NCBI GenBank assembly: GCA_049314555.1 | Contig: JBMOEW010000012.1 | Coordinates: 7,625 to 71,624 of the forward strand | DNA from: REEB509 sp049314555 | Lineage (GTDB): Bacteria; Pseudomonadota; Alphaproteobacteria; Caulobacterales; Aquidulcibacteraceae | DNA length: 64,000 nt | Reading direction: 5' to 3' | Shown here: one piece after another, positions 1 to 6,978 of the stretch | How positions within the stretch are numbered: position 1 is the first letter of the stretch | Layout: each line of letters begins with the position of its first letter | Notes under the pieces: model-generated | Database searches by the model: none | What the model saw: only the letters and a program-made list of their open reading frames with translations | Told to the model about the DNA's origin: nothing | Translations under genes and position numbers: made by a program

Positions 1-2
1 CT

Positions 3-896
3 GTGGCGGAAAGCGCTGGGCCGGCGGTGATCGGGGTGCGGCGGGCCCAGCGCGGTGCTGATCTTTATGACGGGGCGGGATCTGGCGTCATTTTTTCCAC
101 CGACGGCTATGCGCTGACCAACCACCACGTGATCGACGGCGCGGCGCGGCTTGATGCGGTGTTGCATGATGGAAGCGTGGTGAGCGCGGAGGTGGTGGGG
201 GTTGATCCAGACACAGACCTTGCCTTGATCCGGCTTGGCGGCGGGGGCCACACGACGATTGCGATGGGCGATTCGAGCGCTTTGCAGGTGGGCGAATTGG
301 CTGTGGCGATTGGCAATCCATTGGGGCTACAGGCCACGGTGACGGCGGGGGTGGTTTCGGCGTTGCGGCGCACGTTGCGCTCCAAAGCCGGGCGCCTGAT
401 CGAAGACGTGATCCAAACCGATGCCGCGCTTAACCCCGGCAATTCTGGCGGGGCCTTGGTGGACGCGCGCGGCGCGCTTGTCGGGATCAACACGGCGATT
501 GTTTCGGGGGCTCAGGGGCTGTGTTTTGCGGTGCCAATCAATACCGCGAAATGGGTGATCCCAAGCCTGATGCGGCATGGCCGAGTGGCGCGGGGGTGGT
601 TTGGCATCGCGGGCCAGACTCAAGGCCTGTCCAAAGCGCTCGCGCGGCGGTTGCACCAAAGCCAATCCAGCGGCGTTCTGGTGTTGGATGTCACCGCTGG
701 GGGGCCTGCAGCGCAGGCGGATGTGCGCCGGGGCGACGTCATTCTGGCGATGGACGAAGTGACGGTGCAATCGGCAGACGATATCCACCGGCATTTGGTG
801 GGGGAAACCATCGGCACGCGCATCGCGCTGAAGGTGCTGCGCGATGGCCAGATCATCACCTTGACCATGCGCGTCCAGGAGCGGCCGCGGGTTTAG
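3..896 (+). CDS. HtrA/DegP-like trypsin-type serine protease with PDZ domain (5' end cut by window)
   Basis: The protein is a trypsin-fold (S1C) protease followed by one PDZ domain. The visible catalytic triad is His42 in TNHHV, Asp72 in DTDLAL and Ser148 in GNSGG. The PDZ domain covers about residues 205-295 and would bind hydrophobic C-termini of misfolded proteins. Relatives act in envelope protein quality control. The first visible in-frame start is a GTG at base 3, but the frame is open to the window edge and no signal peptide is seen. The true start therefore probably lies upstream, and the first residues shown (ESAGPAVIGV) look like the interior of the usual N-terminal region. At about 297 visible residues with a single PDZ domain it is shorter than DegP and closer to small HtrA/DegS-like proteins. 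It converges on grxD. Confidence 0.88.
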   Translation: MAESAGPAVIGVRRAQRGADLYDGAGSGVIFSTDGYALTNHHVIDGAARLDAVLHDGSVVSAEVVGVDPDTDLALIRLGGGGHTTIAMGDSSALQVGELAVAIGNPLGLQATVTAGVVSALRRTLRSKAGRLIEDVIQTDAALNPGNSGGALVDARGALVGINTAIVSGAQGLCFAVPINTAKWVIPSLMRHGRVARGWFGIAGQTQGLSKALARRLHQSQSSGVLVLDVTAGGPAAQADVRRGDVILAMDEVTVQSADDIHRHLVGETIGTRIALKVLRDGQIITLTMRVQERPRV

Positions 897-909
897 CGAT
901 CTGCACGCC

Positions 910-1242
910 TCAGGCGGCCAGCACGCCCTTCTCTTGCAAGAACACCTGCAGCTCGCCGGACTGGTACATTTCTTTGACGATGTCTGAGCCGCCGATGAAC
1001 TCGCCCTTCACATAAAGCTGGGGAATCGTTGGCCAATCGCTGAAGGCCTTGATGCCTTGGCGAATTTCTTCGTTGGCCAGGACGTCCACGTCGCGAAATT
1101 CCACCCCCAAGTGATCGAGCACCTGCACCACCAGGTTGGAAAACCCGCAGCGCGGCTGATCGGCTGTGCCCTTCATGAAGAGCACAACGTCGTTGGCCTC
1201 GAGGGTGGAGCGGATGGCGGAAAAGGCAGCAGGCTCGGTCAT
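910..1242 (-). CDS. grxD: Monothiol glutaredoxin, Grx4 family
   Basis: The 110-residue product carries the monothiol active site CGFS and the glutathione-binding region WPTIPQLYVKGEFIGG, both diagnostic of Grx4/GrxD. The family binds a glutathione-ligated [2Fe-2S] cluster as a dimer and passes it to targets; it also pairs with BolA proteins. The ATG at 1242 gives the canonical N-terminus MTEPAAF. An in-frame start further upstream would add 18 unconserved residues. It lies 87 bases downstream of bolA on the same strand, the classic Grx4-BolA pairing, which supports joint transcription and a shared role in iron-sulfur trafficking or iron sensing. Confidence 0.95.
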   Translation of the reverse strand: MTEPAAFSAIRSTLEANDVVLFMKGTADQPRCGFSNLVVQVLDHLGVEFRDVDVLANEEIRQGIKAFSDWPTIPQLYVKGEFIGGSDIVKEMYQSGELQVFLQEKGVLAA

Positions 1243-1329
1243 GATGGGATTCCAGTGACAAGATTTCGACTTAGGGTCAGGTGGTTGCGCCATCAAGCCC
1301 TGACTGCGACGGTTGGACGCGCTCTTTGC

Positions 1330-1560
1330 TCATTTGGCGCGTGTTTCTAAGGCAAGGGCATGCAGCACGCCGCCCATTTTGCCCTTCAAGGCGGCATAGA
1401 CCATTTGATGTTGGGCGACACGGGTTTTGCCAGCAAACGCCGCAGAACTCACCACCGCCTTCCAATGATCGTCATCGCCAGCAAGGGCAATCAGCTCGAT
1501 ATCGGCATCGGGGAATGCCTCGCGCAGATGCGATTCCAAATCGGAGGCGGTCATGGGCAT
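1330..1560 (-). CDS. bolA: BolA family protein
   Basis: A 76-residue protein with the BolA/IbaG fold pattern: an N-terminal helix (LESHLREAFPDADI), a beta strand region with HWKAVVSSAAF, and the conserved RVAQHQMVYAALKGKMGG segment whose histidine can be a cluster ligand in Grx-BolA heterodimers. GGAGA lies seven bases before the first ATG at 1560; a second ATG two codons later is also possible. It is followed by grxD. The likely role is as partner of that glutaredoxin in Fe-S cluster handling rather than as a stand-alone transcription factor (inference from the pairing). Confidence 0.92.
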   Translation of the reverse strand: MPMTASDLESHLREAFPDADIELIALAGDDDHWKAVVSSAAFAGKTRVAQHQMVYAALKGKMGGVLHALALETRAK

Positions 1561-1669
1561 TGGTCAATCTCCGCTGGCGGATGGGCCGTGGCTTGTGTAT
1601 CGGGTGGAGATGGTGGCGGAGCCCCCCTTCCGCCAGAAGGCGCATGCTTGCTTTTCGGGGCGCGATCAG

Positions 1670-1685
1670 TGTGACGCTGGTCACA
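1670..1685. promoter_or_regulatory. CRP/FNR-class palindromic operator candidate
   Basis: Perfect TGTGA-N6-TCACA palindrome (N6 = CGCTGG), matching the classical CRP-family half-site layout. It sits between the divergent bolA gene and the gene for the three-repeat PPC-like protein, about 84 bases before the ATG of the latter. A nearly identical site ends the window at 63986-64000. Confidence 0.5.
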
Positions 1686-1768
1686 TCCGAGCGGTGAGAA
1701 CGGTGCCTTCATTACGCCGTGTTCATGCCGATAGTTGTTCGGCATCAGTGGGATGGAGGAGACAGTCT

Positions 1769-2944
1769 ATGTCAGGGAAATCAAGTTTGCGGGCGATCTT
1801 AACGGCGTCTGTGGCCATGGGAGCTGCGGTGGCGATGATCTCGCCGGCGTTTGCACAGCCCGCGAGCCTTGGGTCGGATCTGCAGGGCCAACTGGCCACA
1901 ACCGATCAACGGACCGAAGAAGGCCAATTCTATGACACCTACACGGTGAACTTGAATGCTGGCCAAGGCATCGAAGTGCGGGTGAACTCCACCGACTTCG
2001 ACTCCTACGTCTACATCGGCCAAGGGTCTGGCGAAAACTGGACCGAGCTGGCCCGGGACGACGACAGCGGCGGTGAGTTGAACTCGCGGTTGCGCTTCTT
2101 GGCCCCGGAAGCCGGTGCCTACGTGGTGCGGGCGTCCAGCTTTGGTGCTGAGTCCGTTGGCGCTTATTCGGTGTCGTTGAGCGAAGCGCGGATCGTGCCG
2201 CCGCCAACGCCAATTCCGCTGGCTTTGGGCCAAACGCTTTCGGGCAGTTTGACGGAAAACAGCGCGACCACGGACGAAGCCAATCAGCCCTATGACCTCT
2301 ATACCTATACCGGCAACACGGGCGATGTTGTGGTGTTCACGATGAATGCCGCCGAAGGCAGCAATCTGGACAGCTTCGTTGAACTCGGCCGCATGCAGGA
2401 ATGGGGCTGGGAACCATGGGCTTCGGATGACGATAGTGGCGGCTCGCTCAATGCGCGCCTGATCTATCGGTTACCGGAAGATGGCGAGTACACCCTGCGG
2501 GCGATGGGCTATTCTGAAGGTGCAACCGGTGCCTACACCGTCAGCGCTACGCCTTACCCAATCCCAGATGCGCCGCGTCCCACCGCGATCCGCTCGGGCC
2601 AAACCCTCACCGGCCTGCTCGAAGATGGTGAGATCATCAACGACAACCTGCAGATCTATGACGTGTATAGCCTGCGCGTTTCCCGCGGCCGCGAAGTCAG
2701 CATCACGCTCAAGGCAATCGATGCGGACGGCGACGGTTACGCGGACTTTGATCCCTACCTGGAATTGGGCGTCGACTCGCCAGCGGGTTGGGCCTCGGTG
2801 TTGGCCGATGACGACGGTGCTGCCGACGATACCGGCCTGCATAGCCGCCTGACGTTCACGCCCACCAGCTCTGGCACCGTGCACCTGCGGGTGATGGGCC
2901 TTGGCACCTTGTCCACCGGCACCTACACGATCTCGGTCGAGTAA
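1769..2944 (+). CDS. Secreted protein with three PPC-like (pre-peptidase C-terminal) domains
   Basis: The 391-residue product has a signal peptide ending near AFAQ (residue 30) and then three repeats of a beta-sandwich of the bacterial pre-peptidase C-terminal type, about residues 35-139, 150-262 and 273-391. Each repeat has a YD(T/L/V)Y strand, an acidic DDD motif (residues 97-99, 220-222 and 347-349) and ends with a GxYxVS or GTYTIS strand. The third repeat adds a DADGDGYADFDP segment that resembles a calcium loop. No protease or other catalytic domain is present, although PPC domains normally follow secreted peptidases. The start at 1769 is chosen because GGAGGA precedes it and the signal peptide begins there. 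A perfect CRP-like palindrome lies upstream and a strong terminator follows. Confidence 0.8.
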   Translation: MSGKSSLRAILTASVAMGAAVAMISPAFAQPASLGSDLQGQLATTDQRTEEGQFYDTYTVNLNAGQGIEVRVNSTDFDSYVYIGQGSGENWTELARDDDSGGELNSRLRFLAPEAGAYVVRASSFGAESVGAYSVSLSEARIVPPPTPIPLALGQTLSGSLTENSATTDEANQPYDLYTYTGNTGDVVVFTMNAAEGSNLDSFVELGRMQEWGWEPWASDDDSGGSLNARLIYRLPEDGEYTLRAMGYSEGATGAYTVSATPYPIPDAPRPTAIRSGQTLTGLLEDGEIINDNLQIYDVYSLRVSRGREVSITLKAIDADGDGYADFDPYLELGVDSPAGWASVLADDDGAADDTGLHSRLTFTPTSSGTVHLRVMGLGTLSTGTYTISVE

Positions 2945-2970
2945 TCGGCTGGTTCACGTCAGCATAAAAT

Positions 2971-3010
2971 GCCGCCCCCGATCGCAAGGTCGGGGGCGGT
3001 TTTGCGTTTT
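2971..3010 (+). terminator. Rho-independent terminator after the PPC-repeat gene
   Basis: CCGCCCCCG (2972-2980) pairs with CGGGGGCGG (2991-2999) around a ten-base loop and is followed by TTTTGCGTTTT. The opposite strand shows an ATTTTAT tract, so it may also serve purL, which converges from the right. Confidence 0.8.
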
Positions 3011-3046
3011 GTTGGGGGGATGGGTTTGGGAATGGCGCGTTGCGGG

Positions 3047-5266
3047 TTAGGCGAGCGGTTGGCCCATGTAGCTTGGCAACCACGTCTCGTGCGCAGCGCG
3101 CAAGTCATCAAGATCGACCGCGCTTGAGGCCAGGGCCAGTTCGCAACCGCCAGCCATGCCGATAGGTTCTGCGGGGACGCCGGCAGCGTCTGCAGCTTCA
3201 AAGATCGCATCGGCACGCCCAGGGGGAACCGCGATCAGATAGCGGGCTTGATCTTCGGCAAAGGCAAAGAAGTGATCAGGCAGTGTTGTCTTGTTGAACA
3301 GCGCGATCCCGACGCCGGACGCCAACGCCATTTCTGCCGCTGCTACGGCAAGGCCGCCATCAGACAGGTCATGGGCGATGGTCACGGTGCCAGCCTCGAT
3401 CAAACGACGCACCAGATCGCCTGCGGCGCGCTCAACCGCAAGGTCCACCGGTGGTGGGGGGCCGATCTCTTGGTTTTGCAGCACGCGTAGATAGGTGGAC
3501 TGGCCCATGTGGCCAGCGGTGGCACCAATTAGGATCAGTTGATCGCCGGCTTGAAGGCCGGCCAAGCCTGCGCGCTTGGAAATGTCTTGCAGGATGCCCA
3601 CGCCGCCAACCGCAGGGGTGGGCAGGATCGCTTGGCCGTTGGTTTCGTTGTAGAGGCTGACATTGCCGCTGATCACGGGGAAATCGAGGGCGCGGCAGGC
3701 AAGGGCCATGCCCTCGATGGCGGCCACAATCTGGCCCATGATTTCGGGGCGCTGGGGTGATCCAAAGTTGAGATTGTCGGTGATGGCCAGGGGCGTGGCG
3801 CCCACTGCGCAGAGGTTGCGCCAGGCTTCGGCAACGGCCTGCTTGCCGCCCTCGAAGGGATCGGCTTCGACGTAGCGGGGGGTGACGTCGCAGGTCATGG
3901 CGAGGGCGCGGGTGCTGGCGTGGAGGCGCACGATCGCTGCGTCGCCGCCGGAATCGGCCACCGTGTCGCCCATCACGTGGCGGTCGTATTGACGCCAGAT
4001 CCAGGCTTTCGAGGCCATGTCGGGGCTGGCCATGATCGCAAGCATCGCGTCCCTGAAGGGCTTGGCGTGCACGGCGGTGGCGGCAAGCGTCGGCTGCGGC
4101 GTTGGGGCCGTGTAAGGGCGCTCGTACCTTGGGGCTTCGTCTGCCAGCGGCCCCAAGGGCAGATCGCAGACGATCTCGCCTTTCCATTGCAGTTGGAGGC
4201 GGCCGGTATCGGTGGTGCGGCCAATCACGGCCGCGTCCAGGCCCCATTTTTCGAAGATCGCTTTGGCCTGCCCTTCCCGGCCGGGCTTCAGCGTCATGAG
4301 CATGCGTTCCTGGCTTTCGGAGAGCATGAACTCGTAGGGGCTCATGCCGACTTCGCGGGCCGGGATGTCGTCGATCACCAGCATGATGCCGGCCTCGCCC
4401 TTGGAGGCCATTTCGACGGAGGAACTGGTGAGGCCGGCTGCGCCCATGTCTTGGATGCCGATGATGGCATCGGTGGCCATCAGCTCCAGGCAGGCTTCAA
4501 TCAAGAGCTTTTCCAGGAACGGATCGCCGACTTGAACGGTGGGGCGCTGACTTTCGCTGTCGTCGTCAAACTCGGCGCTGGCCATGGTGGCACCGTGGAT
4601 GCCGTCTCTGCCGGTTTTGGCACCGACATACACCACTGGGTTGCCAGCCCCTTTGGCGGCCGAGGTGAAGATGCGGTCGCGCGGGGCGACGCCAACGCAC
4701 ATCACATTGACGAGGATGTTGCCGTTGTAGCGGGGGTGGAAATTGGTTTCGCCGCCAACGGTGGGAACGCCGACGCAATTGCCGTAGCCGGAAATTCCGG
4801 CCACCACGCCTTCCACGAGCCGGCGCGTTTTGTGGTGGGTTGGATCGCCGAAACGCAGGGCATTCATGATCGCGATCGGGCGGGCACCCATCGTGAACAC
4901 GTCGCGCAAGATGCCGCCAACCCCGGTGGCCGCCCCTTGGTAAGGCTCGATGTAGCTGGGGTGGTTGTGGCTTTCCATCTTGAAGATGCAGGCAAGGCCT
5001 TCGCCGATGTCGATGGCGCCTGCGTTTTCGCCGGGGCCATAGATCACGTGCGGCGCGGTGGTGGGGAATTTGGCCAGGTGCACCCGGGAGGATTTGTACG
5101 AGCAATGCTCCGACCACATCACCGAGAAGATCCCAAGCTCGGTGACGTTGGGGGTGCGCCCGAGCTTTTCCAGGATCTGGTCATACTCCGCGGCGCTTAA
5201 GCCGAACTCCATGGCGGCTTGTTGCGTAGCGGGGGCGAGGTGGGGGTGAACGGCGGGGTGCGTCAT
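3047..5266 (-). CDS. purL: Phosphoribosylformylglycinamidine synthase subunit PurL (small form)
   Basis: At 739 residues this is the short PurL that works with PurS and PurQ to convert FGAR to FGAM in purine synthesis. The N-terminus contains the conserved VMWSEHCSYKSSR stretch, followed by GPGENAGAID and the ATP-binding MESHNHPSYIEPYQGAATG region. DMGAAGLTSSS and HDLSDGGLAVAAAEM mark the two AIRS-like halves. PurS and PurQ are present at 60.9-62.5 kb, so the full complex is encoded in this window although not in one operon. The ATG at 5266 gives the expected N-terminus. No purine riboswitch is visible upstream; instead a repeat-rich region of about 225 bases precedes it. Confidence 0.97.
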   Translation of the reverse strand: MTHPAVHPHLAPATQQAAMEFGLSAAEYDQILEKLGRTPNVTELGIFSVMWSEHCSYKSSRVHLAKFPTTAPHVIYGPGENAGAIDIGEGLACIFKMESHNHPSYIEPYQGAATGVGGILRDVFTMGARPIAIMNALRFGDPTHHKTRRLVEGVVAGISGYGNCVGVPTVGGETNFHPRYNGNILVNVMCVGVAPRDRIFTSAAKGAGNPVVYVGAKTGRDGIHGATMASAEFDDDSESQRPTVQVGDPFLEKLLIEACLELMATDAIIGIQDMGAAGLTSSSVEMASKGEAGIMLVIDDIPAREVGMSPYEFMLSESQERMLMTLKPGREGQAKAIFEKWGLDAAVIGRTTDTGRLQLQWKGEIVCDLPLGPLADEAPRYERPYTAPTPQPTLAATAVHAKPFRDAMLAIMASPDMASKAWIWRQYDRHVMGDTVADSGGDAAIVRLHASTRALAMTCDVTPRYVEADPFEGGKQAVAEAWRNLCAVGATPLAITDNLNFGSPQRPEIMGQIVAAIEGMALACRALDFPVISGNVSLYNETNGQAILPTPAVGGVGILQDISKRAGLAGLQAGDQLILIGATAGHMGQSTYLRVLQNQEIGPPPPVDLAVERAAGDLVRRLIEAGTVTIAHDLSDGGLAVAAAEMALASGVGIALFNKTTLPDHFFAFAEDQARYLIAVPPGRADAIFEAADAAGVPAEPIGMAGGCELALASSAVDLDDLRAAHETWLPSYMGQPLA

Positions 5267-5300
5267 GGGCGGGGGTTTAAGCCGCGTTGGCGCATTGGGA

Positions 5301-5325
5301 AAGGGGGCGGCTGGGATTTCAGGGG
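5301..5325. repeat. 25-bp direct repeat, left copy
   Basis: The 25 bases from AAGGGGGCGG to TTTCAGGGG recur identically at 5438-5462. The two copies flank a palindromic element of about 112 bases. Confidence 0.85.
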
Positions 5326-5328
5326 AAA

Positions 5329-5432
5329 GAGCCCGTTCTGATCCGATGGAATCGGATCGAAGGGCTCCTAGCTTTCGTGTGGTCGCGTTTTCTTACGACC
5401 AACCGGTTCCCACTTTGTCGCAAAACGCTCCC
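5329..5432. repeat. Alphaproteobacterial intergenic palindromic element (RIME-like)
   Basis: A near-perfect hairpin opens the element: GAGCCC (5329-5334) and GATCCGAT (5340-5347) pair with ATCGGATC (5351-5358) and GGGCTC (5362-5367). A second arm has GGTCG (5391-5395) and CGACC (5396-5411 region), followed by AACCGGTTCCCACTTTGTCG and AAAACGCTC. This order (palindrome, CTAGCTTT, CGCGTTTTCTT, AACCGGTTCCCACTT) resembles the mosaic palindromic repeats dispersed between genes in Rhizobiales and Caulobacterales; family membership is from memory and would need a search. It lies upstream of purL. Confidence 0.65.
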
Positions 5433-5437
5433 GGGGG

Positions 5438-5462
5438 AAGGGGGCGGCTGGGATTTCAGGGG
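5438..5462. repeat. 25-bp direct repeat, right copy
   Basis: Identical to 5301-5325. Together the copies look like a duplication around the palindromic element, though 25 bases is long for an ordinary target-site duplication. Confidence 0.85.
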
Positions 5463-5492
5463 CTAAATTCCCCCTACCTGCTCGGGGTTGGA

Positions 5493-5912
5493 TCAATTCT
5501 GGCCGTCAAACTGGACGGTGCGTTGGGCCGTGTTGATCATGATCACAGAGCCGGCGATGAAGTCCAACAGTGCCATCATCATGATCAAGAAGAACTCGGT
5601 GGTGGCGAAGCCGTCTGCCAGCAAGAACAGCAGGAAGCAGCCGATGAAGAGGGCGATGGACAAGCCGTTGTCCACCATGGCGCTGGCGGTGGGGCGGGTG
5701 GATTTCAGCACCTCAATGAACAGGCACACGATCGAGACCAACAGCAAAACGCCGCCCCAGGTGAACACCCACGCCATGCCGCTTGGCATGATGATGGAGA
5801 AGGCCTTGGTGGCGAGGGCGTCGGTCATGCCGGCCCCGTTGCCGACGGCAAACATCGTGTAGATGAGCGTGGGAAACACAAGCAGCGGAATGACATTGAG
5901 AAAGCCGAGCAT
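5493..5912 (-). CDS. Four-helix membrane protein of unknown function
   Basis: The 139-residue product has four hydrophobic segments at about residues 4-24, 43-66, 83-101 and 104-128, with little soluble sequence. The start at 5912 is preferred because AAAGGGGT precedes the ATG and the hydrophobic segment begins at once (MLGFLNVIPLLVFP); an upstream in-frame start would add an unlikely arginine- and glutamine-rich leader. I do not recognise the family. It is the last gene of a same-strand group with an amidohydrolase (93 bases upstream) and a Rieske oxygenase, so it may serve the same catabolic function, for example in uptake (inference only). Confidence 0.72.
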   Translation of the reverse strand: MLGFLNVIPLLVFPTLIYTMFAVGNGAGMTDALATKAFSIIMPSGMAWVFTWGGVLLLVSIVCLFIEVLKSTRPTASAMVDNGLSIALFIGCFLLFLLADGFATTEFFLIMMMALLDFIAGSVIMINTAQRTVQFDGQN

Positions 5913-6005
5913 TGCGTGACCCCTTTGTCCGCGCCCCGCCCACACAGGCGGCAGCTGCTGTTGTCGCGCCAAATGCGGCGCACGGCAACAGCGAAGGTGG
6001 GGATG

Positions 6006-6878
6006 TCAGGCGGGATCGAGGCGGTAAAGGCGGGCCGCGTTCGCCCCGAGGAACCCTCCCCAGACGTCTGGCTTGAAGGGCACGTCGTCCAGCTCGTCAA
6101 AAATGCGCTGGTAGCTGAGGGCGGGGTAATAGCCGGCAAACATCACCTTCTGCGCGCCGCGGGTGTTGGCGAAGTCGATGATGGCCTTGGGATAATACTT
6201 GGGCGCGAAAGCCGAGGTGGCGTAATACAGGTTTGGCCACTTCAACATCAGTTTTGCGCACAGATCTGTCCAGGGCTCTCCGCCATGGCGCATCACAACT
6301 TTGAGCTCCGGGAAGAACCAGCAAATCTCATCCAGGAGGCCTGGGTGTTGGCACTTGTAGGGCACCCTTGGGCCGGGCACGCCGACCAGCACGTTGATGG
6401 GAATGTCGAGTTCGACGCATTTGGCGTAAATCGGATAGAAGGTCTTGTCGTCCAGCGGGACCTGCGGGTTGAGCAGGCAGGCGGCGGCGAACGCGGCTTT
6501 CATGGCTGGGTGGGCCTTGATGCAGGCCTCCAGAGCGCGCACGCCTTTCATGCCGGCGTGGGGATTTACGTTCACTTCTCCGAAGAAGCGACCCGGGAAT
6601 TTCTCAAACAGGGCGATGGCGTGATCGGGTTTGCGGGCATCGACGCCAATAAAGGCCGCGCGGACGCCGAACGCGTCCATCATCGCCACGATCTCTTCGG
6701 CGCTGCGGGTTTTGCCCATTTCTGCGGGCGCGTCTTTGAACATGTATTGCGCCGGGTGGTGGGAAAACCCGTCGTCGCCCTTGGTGAGTTTGCGCGCCGC
6801 ATCCATGCCCATGCCGGCATCCCCAGTGGGCAGTTCTAACATTAGGTCAATGATGGGGAGGTTTTTAGGACGCGCCAT
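6006..6878 (-). CDS. Amidohydrolase-2 family (TIM-barrel) hydrolase or decarboxylase
   Basis: A 290-residue TIM-barrel protein of the amidohydrolase-2 group, which includes ACMSD-type decarboxylases and lactone hydrolases. Visible family features are the IIDLMLELP strand near the N-terminus, the strand GEVNVNPHAG near the middle, the VMRHGGEPW segment with a likely metal-binding histidine, and a C-terminal KVMFAGYYP with LGANAARLYRL. The usual N-terminal HxH metal motif is not obvious; IIDLMLE stands where IDxHxH is often found, so the metal site may be altered. The gene lies 100 bases downstream of a Rieske oxygenase on the same strand, suggesting ring-cleavage-product processing. An ATG five codons upstream is also possible. 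Confidence 0.8.
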   Translation of the reverse strand: MARPKNLPIIDLMLELPTGDAGMGMDAARKLTKGDDGFSHHPAQYMFKDAPAEMGKTRSAEEIVAMMDAFGVRAAFIGVDARKPDHAIALFEKFPGRFFGEVNVNPHAGMKGVRALEACIKAHPAMKAAFAAACLLNPQVPLDDKTFYPIYAKCVELDIPINVLVGVPGPRVPYKCQHPGLLDEICWFFPELKVVMRHGGEPWTDLCAKLMLKWPNLYYATSAFAPKYYPKAIIDFANTRGAQKVMFAGYYPALSYQRIFDELDDVPFKPDVWGGFLGANAARLYRLDPA

Positions 6879-6978
6879 CGGTGTGCCCTTCATCGGGAAT
6901 GCAGGCCCCCCATGCCTTCTGCTTTGGCAAGGGAGGCCTGCTGACAGACCGTCTTGGTCGAAGACCGCGGCGCGGGGC

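Noticed and set aside
3920..5200. Long ORF (426 residues) on the + strand opposite purL
   Set aside because: It is wholly antisense to a clearly identified PurL, is rich in Gly/His/Ala as expected for a shadow frame in GC-rich DNA, and has no family pattern or ribosome site.
5329..5432. Purine riboswitch upstream of purL
   Set aside because: The region has a palindromic repeat with alphaproteobacterial mosaic-element features and lacks the conserved three-way junction of purine aptamers.
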